Assembly: GCA_043228905.1 (NCBI GenBank)
Contig: JBHGNT010000008.1
Span: 11,532,001 to 11,596,000 of the forward strand
Direction: 5' to 3'
Source of the DNA: Azolla caroliniana
Taxonomy: Eukaryota; Polypodiophyta
DNA: 64,000 bases
Shown: positions 31,976-41,729 of the stretch, piece after piece
Position numbering within the stretch: position 1 is the first letter of the stretch
Layout of the letters: each line of letters begins with the position of its first letter
The notes under the pieces: generated by a model
Databases searched by the model: none
What the model saw: the letters and a program-made list of their open reading frames with translations, nothing else
Told to the model about the DNA's origin: nothing
Translations under genes and position numbers: made by a program

Positions 31976-34009
31976 CATGGATTAAAAGATAATAACACAG
32001 ATTCACATGACTGGATGGTACTATGTGATCAATCAAGAACACTTAACATAGTTACAAACATAATTAGTATCCATGAACTAACACAAGAATTACTTCCTTA
32101 GACATTGCATTATAAGTATTAAACATATGGATTAAAAATTACCTAGCGATAAAGTAGAACGATCGTCCCGCCTTAAACTGTGAGGCAGCACCATCAGACC
32201 AAACCCAATGACGGTTAAAGCTAAACCCTAGAGACAATAAATTTGCATGATGAAGCTTAAAACAATTTGAACAAATAGTGTATCATGCTTTTTATCATCT
32301 GAAATGTAAAATATTGATTTCTTATGTAACTCACCGTCTTGTCTCCAATAGCAAATATGTACAAGTATTGTACATTGATCATTGTACCAATGCATTGATT
32401 GAACCTCATTTTGAACTTTAAATGTATAGTTTTCTGCAAAGTCAATAACGGATACAATGACACCCATTGGTAAGTTATGAATACATTCCTTGAACTGTGA
32501 ATTTTGCCAATAACTCCGGAAGTTATGTGGAATGAACTCCCCAAGTTGTTTCTTAAATTCTGAGACAAGGGTAGCCGCACATGTCTCCTTATATACTTCC
32601 TTGATACGTTTAATTACAAGTCCCTTGCCAATATTTTCAGTCACATACTCTAAATATTTCCATTTCACAATATGATTGTTTCCCAAATCAAGCTCCTGCC
32701 TACAAAATAATAGTAGAGGACAAACCTTACATGTTCTTAAAAGACATGTACGACGATGCCACTCACATGATGGTTCTTTTTCACAAACACAAGACCTCCA
32801 TAACTCAGAAATGGATGCAAAAGTCATGTTCCGTGCATTACACTTATTATACTCCCCATTTGGTCTACAAACCTCACAAGTGCAGACACATAATTCCCCA
32901 TGTATACCCTTAGAATAAGCACGCATTGCATTCACTCCAAGCCTTAACATGTCCATCTTCACGTGGTACACACAACAACATGTATTCCTCTCATTTAATT
33001 TTGTAACATAATATGGTTTCAAACCTTGGAACTTGCGGAATCCAACAGTCAAGCTTGGATGTTGGTCTTTAAAGTTCATGTAGAATTCAACCTACATCAA
33101 CCAATATATATAGGAAACATTAATATATACTTCGTCAAAACAAAAATTTATGGAATGTGAATTGATATAAAAAAATGGAATGCCTCCGTCATCTCCAAGA
33201 AGTGTCTAGGGTGATTTGGTACTTACCCTGACTTATTCGTTGTCTACACACGTCCTTCTTATTTGGTGAGACACGTGTATTTTTTGCCCAAAATGAATCC
33301 ACTTTCTCAATAATCTCTTGAGATAAGGCATTGCATCGTCATCTACATCCCAACCCCAGCCACTTGAATTGGCTTGAGTGTATATTTCGGCGATGTTTCC
33401 TCAAGTTCCTTCTTTGAATTCCCCGGGCTAAGGAAACTTTAGTATCACTATATTTTTTTTCTCTTGCACCGTTCACAACCATGTGTAGGGATGCCCTCTT
33501 TGCAGCAAGTTTGTCTATGCTCTCTACACTTTTCACTAAGTTTAGGGATGACTTCATAGACTCTACAATCTCTTCTGAAACACATTGGTCCCTAAATTTT
33601 ATTCTCCCCATGTCTTCATTCAAACGTTGATGGTGTAACACTCTACATATAATATCCCTATGATCCTCTTCGCTAAATCTCTTTGTTATTTCTACCAAAT
33701 AATGGACTATGTGAAGAACCACTCATCTCTTGGTCCTTTCAGATATACATGAGTTACTTGACAACTCACTCTCGTTGGGATCCCCATTTGGTCACTAGAT
33801 TTATCCAAAAAAATTAAGTGTCTTGCGAGAGTAGTTAATATTATACAGACTACACTAAGAAATCATAGTTGAATGTTTTAAAATGTGGCTTGCAAAGTGA
33901 GAAATAATTCATTTCAGACATTAGAATTACGGATTAAAGATGACAATTATCATTTCTTTATTACAAATTTCTAAAAATGAAAAAATTTAGTACTGAAAAT
34001 GAAAAAATA

Positions 34010-34641
34010 GATGGAACCTCCAATGGTGGAGGGAGCCTTGAATCTGTGTGATATGCCGCCTCGATTTGATGGAAGGATCCTCGCCTCAGTGGGAAAAGCC
34101 CGTAATATCCGCGAGATAAACTACAATCGGTGGAAGAAGTAAGAAAATCGTTCCCGAAGAAGTCACTATTGGCTATTGGAAGAGGCCTCAGAATAGTCTC
34201 TAATCCTCAACTCAAACCCTAAAACAGAAACCCTAACAAAACCAGAAATCCTCAACTCAAAACCAAAAAGTTGACATAGATGTCTGAGATATGCTCCCTA
34301 AACCCTAACAAACCTCTTAGATTGGAGGAAAACTAGAAACGTGACATGGATGTTTGAGATGAAGAGCTCAGAGGGATAGAGGAAGAGGAGTAAGAGGAGT
34401 TGGTTTGAGGGGAAGCGCCAAAATGACGTGAGGGGAAAATAGCCCCCAAAATTGAAAGAACATCTCCTCACGTGTTCCCCTCACTCCTTGTCTTAAATGA
34501 CAATTGTTCTACACTCACCCCACTCCCCAAAATCAAATTTTTTTTTCTCAATTATTTAGTACTAACAATATCGAAAGCACTGACATTTTTTGTGGCTAAA
34601 AACAATACTTTTCTAGTACACCGTAGCGTGCTTCCACCCAT
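34010..34641. other. Right terminal region of the two-gene transposon
   Basis: Non-coding. Diverged inverted homology to 39555-40272 runs up to TACACCGTAGCGTGCTTCCACCCAT, where both copies end. It contains several AAACCCTAA-like pieces and CCTC-rich repeats. The terminal sequence read inward is GGGTGGAAGCACGCTACGGT. Confidence 0.55.
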
Positions 34642-34776
34642 ATTCCTCTGCGGAATATCTGTCCAATGGCCTCCTGGTTTACACACCGCTACGGCCTCTC
34701 CTTCTGCACTCGGATTACGCACCCAGTCTACGCACCGGTTTATGCACCCAATGTTGAGCTTCTATTTCAACAATCA
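34642..34776 (-). repeat. Copia LTR fragment next to the transposon end
   Basis: ATTCCTCTGCGGAATATCTG to ...GTTGAGCTTCTATTTCAACA resembles the first part of the Copia-2 LTR read on the minus strand (ATTCCTCACGGAATATC and GTTGAGCTTGTCTCTCAACA). It appears to have been a target of the transposon, whose end interrupts it. Confidence 0.6.
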
Positions 34777-35340
34777 AGTTAAGTGGAAATCAGACAGGTC
34801 AATCAACGTTGTTCACTCGTCTGTTGTAACCACTCGAAGCAGATCCGGCCTCAAGCACAACCCCGTTTGTACTCCATTTCGCTAGGAGGTATTCAGAGAG
34901 GCCAGTTGGTGTTGTCCATTCACACATTGTAGTCACTCAGTGTAGGATTGGCGTTAGAACCCACAATATTAGCACTCAATCCGTGATCGGCTTTGAAATT
35001 TTCACTTGGAATCGGATTGGCAATAATTGTGCTCAATCTAGCTAGGCGATATTCAGGAACACTAGATGGCTCTGTCCCTCTAGTCACCATAACCACCTCG
35101 AGCATGTTTAGAAACCCAATTCCCATTTGGAATCGAATCGGTTAATCAATTGACGAATTCGGGTCCAATCCGACTGGGCACTAAATCACCTGTAGCCACT
35201 CCGAGCAAAACCTACCAATAATCGAAGCCAATCCGGATCGTGTCCAAATCCGGCTAGAACGAATTCGGGTGAGCCAGCTCGCTACACCCTCCCATTGTTC
35301 GTAGCCAACTCTGGATAGAGCTTTACAAGCCAACACGGAT
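34777..35340. other. Stretch without recognised gene; probable leader of a Copia remnant
   Basis: No convincing coding. Loosely repeated motifs of the type GTAGYCACTC(C)GAGCA recur at about 34828, 34930, 35080 and 35193, with GGTATTCAG pieces in between. It ends at the ATG of the Copia gag fragment (35341), so it may be that element's untranslated leader. No LTR or primer-binding site is identified. Confidence 0.35.
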
Positions 35341-36106
35341 GGCCTCAACTTTCGGCTCATCCGAGATGATTCTAAGGAAGTTCGACAAATCGAACTTTAA
35401 CTTCTAGAAGGAGCAAATGCAAGATCACCTGATAGTAAAGGGTCAGATCGATCCAATTGAGAAAAAAAATGCTCTAGAGGGATACAAGCCAAATGAATGC
35501 ACGGAGCTCGATCGAATTGTCCGTACCACCATTTGGATGCACCTCTCCAAATTTGTCTACTACACGAATATGACAACTTTTGAACTATGGAAAACGTTGC
35601 GGACATCTACAAGAAGAAGTAGCCACCACCAAGATATATCTGATTCGGAGCCCCTATAACCTTCAGATGAAAGAGTCTGATTCGGTGTAGGCACCCCTTC
35701 ACGAGTACGAAAGTCTAAGTCTTGTTATAGAATATATGTTTGCTTATACCCTATCTTTGTGTTGAGAATTATAATTTATGTTGTGCGTCTCTAGTCCTTT
35801 CTCTACGTATTGTATTGCATATCACCAGTCCGTTGTAGTCGGCTCACAGTCTCCATGGTAATTGAGCCTGCAAAAGGCCGCGACACTGTCAACAATGGAA
35901 TCCGTGTATATGGCTGCGGCAGAAGCCAGCAATGAAATCATATGGATGAAGGAGTTTATTGGAGAGCTAGGAATTCAGCAAGAAGAATTCCACCTCTATT
36001 GCGACAACCAAAGTGTCATCCACCTTGCGAAAAATGCCGCCTACCACTTGAAGACCAAACACATCTAGAGAAGATACCATTCGCTCTGAGAGAGAGTAGA
36101 AGAAAA

Positions 36107-36659
36107 TGTTGGGAAACAAGTCCCTCAGAATGGGATCCAGCAGAGCCGGATCAGATGAGCCGAACGAAGGAACCGGATCGGATGGGTTCGGAAGGTACCC
36201 GGATAGCATAGTAGATGGATCCGGTGTGAAGCAACAAATAGGAGCATATTAGTAAATATGTTCAAACGTGATCATTGAGGTCATATTTATAAATAACCCT
36301 GAAGTTATATAAATATAAATATAACTAGGGAAACAATGTTTATTAGAGTTTTTTTTGTTATCGTTGTATAGAGCGACAGGAAGAGAGAGCAAGAGAGAAA
36401 CAGAAAGTATTCTCTGTTGTAACCGCCGATTGGCGAAGACATAGAGCTCGAGGTCGTCACCTCTGAGTCTTGCATTGTACCCTTCCTCTCATAGTGATAA
36501 TAGGAGTCTGTGGGCTTCCGTGGTTTTTTTCACGATTAGGGTTTCTACGTTAACATCTGGTGTCGTCTCATTCTTTGTAAGTGCATCAATCTTCATTTCT
36601 GGTTTGTTTCTTCCATTGAGTGTTTCAGACTTAGTTGTGGCCAAGCACTATTCCTCATA
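36107..36659 (+). repeat. Solo LTR (553 bp), Copia-1-like family, TSD GAAAA
   Basis: Starts TGTTGGGAAACAAGTCCCTC and ends TATTCCTCATA (terminal CA mutated to TA). It is flanked by GAAAA (36102-36106 and 36660-36664). It is the same family as the element it sits in. Confidence 0.85.
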
Positions 36660-36701
36660 GAAAAGGACTTTGCTCTGATGAAGATCCACATAGCAGAAAA
36701 C

Positions 36702-37201
36702 TGTCACGGACAGGACAATAGTCAGGTAAAGATTCGAACTCTTCACCTCTTGTATATATAGTCAAGTGTTATGTTCTAACCAACACATCCAAATACATGG
36801 TCATGTTGTCCATATCTTAGTGATTATTAGTAGATTATTTATTCCAAGTTCTAGGAGTTTTTAGAAACTTCTGCATGAAAATGGGTTGATGCATGGAACT
36901 ACATGTAGAGTTCACAAACATGTATAAATACTTGTAACTTCCTTGATGCCTTTCAAGGGATTCAACACCAATCACTAACACATATTAATCTAGTTTCCTC
37001 GTTTCATACCATATGTCTCCTTGATCTTCATATTTGTCTTCATGCCCTCTAGTTAATCCTAGCTTCCTAAGTTCATAGTCTCATCACTCACAACTTCTAT
37101 ATTTTCTAACCTCGTACTTTGAGTTCCACGTTTGTAACCTTATCGGTCATTGCCTTGTCATCCGTGCTCTATCGTAGTCCAGGGTTGGTGTGTTCGTGAC
37201 A
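36702..37201 (-). repeat. Solo LTR (500 bp), chromovirus-like family, TSD AAAAC
   Basis: TGTCACGGACAGGAC... to ...GTGTTCGTGACA with a TGTCACG/CGTGACA inverted repeat, flanked by AAAAC (36697-36701 and 37202-37206). One edge (about 36733-36830) resembles the tRNA-like edge of the LTRs at 22889 and 40278, which suggests related families. The orientation is inferred from that similarity. Confidence 0.85.
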
Positions 37202-37309
37202 AAAACGGATCCGACATGCTGATGAAAGTGCTACCAGCAGAGAAGTTGAATGCATGCCGAGAAAAGGTCGGATTGACAAAGCACCCCATACCAGAGTGAA
37301 GGGGGAGTT

Positions 37310-37856
37310 TGTTGGGAAACAGGTCCCTCTAGATGGGAAGAGCAGGAGTCGGATAGGATGAAGTCAATAGGCAACTTGACCGAGGCCGAAAAATCAAACA
37401 AGAACCGATTCGGTCGAATCCAATTAGGCTATATTTGTAAAAAGCTCACATGTCCCCATTGAAGCTATATTTGTAAATAATCATTTAAGTCTATAAGTAT
37501 AAATATAGTTAGGGCAAGTAGGTAAGTGATGTTAATGATCATTGTGAAAAATATATAGTTGGTTGTTGCCACTGTAACTGAGTGAGAGAGAGTGAGAATT
37601 GTAACTCTATCGTCGTCTATTAGTCGAAGATGAACTCCAGATTGGTACCTATGAATCTCCTTGTATTCCTCTCTCTATATAGTAATTTGTTTCTTGGGGT
37701 TTGTGTATCCCCGTGGTTTTTCCCTTTTTGGTTTTGCACATAAAAACACCTGTGTCTCTGTATTTCTATTCTCGGTTGTTTGTGTGTTGTCATTCACGAT
37801 CTTTGCACCCATATTCGTATACGAGCTAACCGGTTGTGGCTGGTCAATTCTCAACA
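37310..37856 (+). repeat. 3' LTR of Copia-5 (547 bp)
   Basis: Starts TGTTGGGAAACAGGTCCCTC after the polypurine tract AAGGGGGAGTT (37299-37309) and ends GGTCAATTCTCAACA. TATA-like TATAAATATAG is near 37496-37507. Confidence 0.85.
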
Positions 37857-39554
37857 TCATATTGGTGGATAATGTTGCCATCCTTGTTGTTTCCATTACT
37901 GATTTTTTCTAGTGCAATAATCAATTGTTGATTGTTTTCTTATAAATCCTTCTAGGAATCGGCATCTTTGTTCAACCCTTTTCCGTATCTATCCAATTGA
38001 CGTCTCATCTGTGATTGAATGTTCACATCAGTCAAGTCGTCTTTTGTTTTCTCTCCTCTAACTTGGATGTTTATGTTGTTATCAACAATTCCTTCTTGTT
38101 TTTGCAACTCGATTTTCTTAAAGGAGTTGTATTCTGGTTTCGATTCAATTATTGATGTTGTTACTATTACGACAGTTTGCTACGATGATTCAAGTTTCCT
38201 TGCCGGCGATTCTTGGGTACTTTCGCGAGTGGTAGTTTCCTCCTGCCATTTGACTTGTGGCATGTGTAATAATCGTTGTTTCTTGAGTTGTGTTTGCATT
38301 GGTGGGGTTCTAATTGTCTTTGGAGGCTTCCTTTCCTATATGGCCAGTCGTGGTGGGTACAACACATATAACCATTGAGAGACCACAGCTAGAATCGTCT
38401 TTCTCACTTGTAATGCGAGGATGCCTACCTTGAGAGAAATGCGTGTCAGAAACCCGCAGTAGACTTTCTCGCCTTCATATGTGGTGATTATAAATCCTGC
38501 TTTGGTCTTTGGCATAGCATTGGTTTGCGGATGCACACATCCGATTTCTAGCAAAAATTTAGCCACTTCTCCAAATAACTAATTAGGATCATCCTGTGTC
38601 CTGTATGCTTTTGTTGTGGAGGAGTACTCCTTGAAATAGGATTCGAGTAACTCAACATCGAGAACATCTATTTATCGTCCTCCTTCATTATTAAGCCCTA
38701 ATATCCCCCAAACCTCAGCATTACTGAGGCGGTCTAGGCTGACGACATTCATGCCTACTTCAAGTGCATGTGCATGAGGAGGAGCCTCTGCAATCTTGAT
38801 GTATCCTCCTAGGACCTTCTCCTACAACCAAGGCCTTAACTAGGATGTAATTTCCATTCACATATTGACTTGTTCACTTGATGACCGCCTATAACGATTA
38901 TCATCTTTTGTGTTCTGGATCGTTGCATGGTCGTCCCTTTTGTGTATGCCTTTAGTGGTTTGCTATGAAAAGGTTTCAGCCATATATAGAATTCTTTTCG
39001 CCATTGTTTTTTAATTGCCACTCATCGGAACATGATGGTACTTTTCTTTCTTTCTTGAAAACTGTGCATCGAGTAATTGTGAGGTAGCCTTTAAATAGAC
39101 ATTACCTCTATATTTGCCAAGATTGCATGCTTCTTTTTCCAAGAATACTATAATTGAAAATAATGGGTATATACATTTATAGAACATGGATTTTACAGAA
39201 TTGACCTTTTCGGCTCAAGTTGGATGAAGTTCTCCTCTTGAGGTTGATTATGTCGGAACTTTTCCAGCCACTCGAAATTCATCCATTATTGGTGTGTCAG
39301 CGGTAGCATCTTCTTTTTCCTCTTTTTGGCTTGAACAGATTATGTGGGGTCGGCCCTACATAAGGTTTAAGTCGAAATCCGTTTACCCATTTTGGCAAGA
39401 CATCCCCAACTAGCATACCTAATTCATATGTTCCATCAATGATCGAATATGGGCCTACCCTTCGAAACCTTAACTTCCCCAACGTTAGGCCCATTTCCGT
39501 TTGGAAGGCTAACATTGGCTTGCCGATTGCAAATATTTTTTCGTTCTTTTGCCG
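37857..39554 (-). pseudogene. 3' half of a Tat-like gypsy element: integrase C-terminus and extra ORF
   Basis: On the minus strand 39541-39297 encodes an integrase tail (MLAFQTEMGLTLGKLRFRRV, GPY, WVNGFRLKPYVGPTPHN) homologous to 54590-54790. Further downstream, 38566-38336 (MAKFLLEIGCVHPQTNAMPK, GFIITTYEGEKV, VVSQWLYVLYPP) matches the extra ORF of the complete element at 55620-55850. Frames beyond are decayed. It is cut by transposon sequence at 39555 and by the Copia-5 LTR at 37856. It shows that the extra ORF is a stable part of this family. Confidence 0.75.
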
Positions 39555-40735
39555 ATGGGTGGAAGCACGCTACGGTGTACTAGAAAAGTACTATTTTTTG
39601 CCATAAAAAATGTGAGTTCTTTCGATACTGTTAGTACTAAATAATTGGAAGAAAAAAAAAGATTTTGGGGAGTGGGGTCAGTGTAGTACAAGTGACATTT
39701 AAGGCAAGGAGTGGGGGGAACACGTGAGGAGATGTTCTTTCCATTTTGGGGGCTATTTTCCCCTCACGTGGGTTTGAATGCTTTTTTGGCGCTTCCCCTC
39801 AAACCAACTCCTCTCCCCCTAAGTTCGTTTGAGCTCTGCATCTCAGAAATCCATGTTAGGTTTAGGGTAGTCCTCCTATCTTGGAGTTTTTATTACACAT
39901 GTATATCGTTAGAGTGCATAAACCCTATCTCAGATATTTGGGTGCTTCAACTCTAAACATATTTTAACACAAGGGTTGAGGCTTAGAGATCAATCTGAGG
40001 CCTCTTATAACATCCATCAGTGGCTTCTTCCAGAACAATTTCAGTTTTCATCTTGCGGTGATTTGAGGTTTATTCCACTGAGTCGAGGATCGTGCAACCG
40101 ATTGGAGGCATCCTCCATCGATTTGAGGGTTTGTCCACCAATTTGAGGCACAATACCACATTCATCTTCGTCACTTCTTCCACTCATTTGAAACTTCCGC
40201 CAATGTTTTTGCCAATGTTTTTGGAAGTGTTCCAATACTTTTTTGAGGCTTCAGAAATCATTGATTTCATTAGTAAGTGTTAATATTCGAACTCTTGACA
40301 TGACCATTGACATAACCCAATTATAATCAAGTATTATGGGTTAACCAACATATCTAGTATACAATTATGTATATAATTGTCCTTGTTGTTTTGGCTAGCA
40401 TCATGTGCATAGTTGCTCTTGTAGTCTTTACACTTGGCACATGCATGCATACATACATGCTCTATTGTAGATTCACATGCGTGCAACAAGTATGCATATC
40501 GTGTAGTATAAATAGTTGAGTTCATCTTGAAGGAATTCAAGGTGAACAACACCAGTTACAGAGTCTTTCAGTTAATATTATTCATCCATTTGGTTATCTT
40601 CTTTCTTGTCTCTTGAGCTTATGATCTATAAGTGATAGTAAGCACCCCTTTTCTTAATTTTTACATTTTCAGAATTCTATAGTCTCATTCTCATGAATCT
40701 AATTTTTCATTTTTCGTACTAAATTTTTTCATTTT
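39555..40735. mobile_element. End-piece of the two-gene transposon, inverted, with a solo LTR inside
   Basis: Inverted relative to 34010-34641, starting at the shared terminus ATGGGTGGAAGCACGC. It continues through the terminal region to 40272, is interrupted by the solo LTR 40278-40637, then matches 22780-22888 inverted up to about 40735, where chromovirus gag begins. No coding is recognised. Confidence 0.6.
40278..40637 (+). repeat. Solo LTR (360 bp), chromovirus family, TSD GTAAG
   Basis: TGTTAATATTCGAAC... to ...TATAAGTGATA, inverted relative to and strongly similar to 22889-23239. It is flanked by GTAAG (40273-40277 and 40638-40642). The termini have decayed (CA to TA). Although a chromovirus gag follows, no primer-binding site adjoins the LTR, so it is called solo rather than a 5' LTR. 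Confidence 0.75.
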
Positions 40736-40815
40736 CATAAGCCATAACTATGTCTGACTCAACGAGTGATTTAAGCCAGATAATGGTAGCCTTACCACAA
40801 CTCCAGCTTGAAAAT

Positions 40816-41237
40816 TGTAGAAAATAACGTGCGGAAGCAAGTATGAAGACGGAACAGAAGGAAGGAAGCTCAGGTTCAATGGAGAGCTTGGGCTTACGCA
40901 GTATACGCGGGAGAGACAGAGAGAGAGTGAGAGAGAGAACATAAGAAATTATATTCAACAATAATACTCAGTCTGTACATACGACGTGCTCAGTGAACAC
41001 TTTTATACAAGCCCTAAAAGGACTGACTGAAGTACTGACAGTACTTCAATGCTCATCAAGAGCTCCTACACTAACTCCCAAATATATTCCTCACGGAATA
41101 TCTTTCCCAACGACCTCCCGGTTTATGTACTCGGCCTAACCGATCGGTCCCAACCGATCCGGTCGTCGGCTTCTTCAGCCAATCCGACACTCGGCTTCTT
41201 CAGCCGATCTGGCCGAAGTTGAGCTTGTCTCTCAACA
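40816..41237 (-). repeat. Copia-2 3' LTR (422 bp)
   Basis: Plus-strand ends TGTAGAAAATAACG and TTGTCTCTCAACA. It is 25 bp longer than the 5' LTR through duplication of a CGGCTTCTTCAGCC-containing unit near 41168-41210. Confidence 0.95.
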
Positions 41238-41729
41238 CTCCCCCTCAAGCTCAACTCGAGGCTCTTCGGGATCCTCGGGCTCACAGCTCCGGTTCCTCCT
41301 GGCTTCATTCCTCGCTCGCGCTCCTCGACCTGTTCGACTCCGCACGCTTCGACCCTTCCGGTCAGCTTGTCTGCTCATGTGGCCCACATCAGCTCTTCTA
41401 TTGTTGCGGTGTTGACGCTTCTTCTGCTGCCTTTTCTTCCGCTTGGGCCTTGGTTGATTCAGCGTGTCTCAATCAAACATCCGAACCGATTCGGCTACCT
41501 CCGATCGGTCTTCGCTCTCGTCTGAGTTGGCTGTCTCCAACTCGTCTTCGGTCTTCTCGCCCTCGATGGCGTCATCCTCCTCATGCGTGGTTGGCTTCGA
41601 CTCTCTCCTTCGGTTGCTCCCCTTCTGTCCGCTTCCGAACTTTTCCGTGGGTCCGCCCTCGGCTTCTTCAACCGATCCGAAGTCGAACTCGACAACCGAC
41701 TCGGTGTCGCGGTCTCCGCTCCTTTCCTG

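Larger units (their letters stand above)
29921..33800 (-). pseudogene. Transposase-like gene with introns, disrupted
   Basis: Minus strand. Exon 1 (about 33800-33227) has FSEEDHRDI, SIDKLAAKRASLH and FWAKNTRVSPNKKDV, with TGA stops at 33725-33723 and 33341-33339, then a GTAAGT donor (33226). Exon 2 (33091-32143) follows an AG acceptor. It has FRKFQGLKPY, a Cys-rich zinc-binding-looking segment (CVCTCEVC, CEWHRRTCLLRTCKVC), VIDFAENYTF (about 32447-32420), ISDDKKHD (about 32305-32282), a one-base frameshift near 32262, and HWVWSDGAASQFKAGR (about 32200-32165). The intron (32142 to about 30890) holds 147-bp repeats. Exon 3 (about 30857-30590) has FGSGHGKGEDDGAG. Exon 4 (about 30352-29921) has GDHFAVLKS and YKVPQEVHE. 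The spaced acidic motifs fit a DDE-type recombinase, and I recall similar proteins in plants and animals without a settled family name. Function is inferred. Confidence 0.55.
24352..34641. mobile_element. Two-gene DNA-transposon-like unit
   Basis: Two convergent, intron-containing genes: one on the plus strand (24617-28951) encoding coiled-coil and RING-like segments, and one on the minus strand (about 33800-29921) encoding a transposase-like protein. Parts of the minus gene and its flank recur at 22298-22888 and 39555-40735, so the unit is mobile or was. The right end is probably at about 34639, because two copies stop at the same base (...GTGCTTCCACCC) before unrelated flanks. The left end is not recognised; 24352 is only where chromovirus homology stops. 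Confidence 0.55.
35341..37300 (+). pseudogene. Copia-5 gag fragment plus RNase H/C-terminus, split by two solo LTRs
   Basis: The gag start MASTFGSSEMILRKFDKS at 35341 carries a TAG at 35404, and MQDHLIVKGQIDPIEKKN follows. From about 35660 the middle of pol is gone. The RNase H C-terminal part resumes at about 35862 (MSLQKAATLSTMESVYMAAA, LYCDNQSVIHLAKNAAYH) and runs to ERVEE at 36106. There a solo LTR (36107-36659) is inserted. KDFALMKIHIAEN (36663-36701) follows, then the second solo LTR (36702-37201), then NGSDMLMKVLPAEKLNACRE to the stop at about 37300. Without the insertions the frame matches the Copia-1 C-terminus closely. Confidence 0.9.

Noticed and set aside
40278-40750. LTR at 40278 as 5' LTR of the following chromovirus gag
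   Set aside because: There is no primer-binding site after the LTR, the LTR has its own GTAAG target duplication, and the 100 bp between LTR and gag also flanks the LTR at 22889, so it is better read as transposon sequence.
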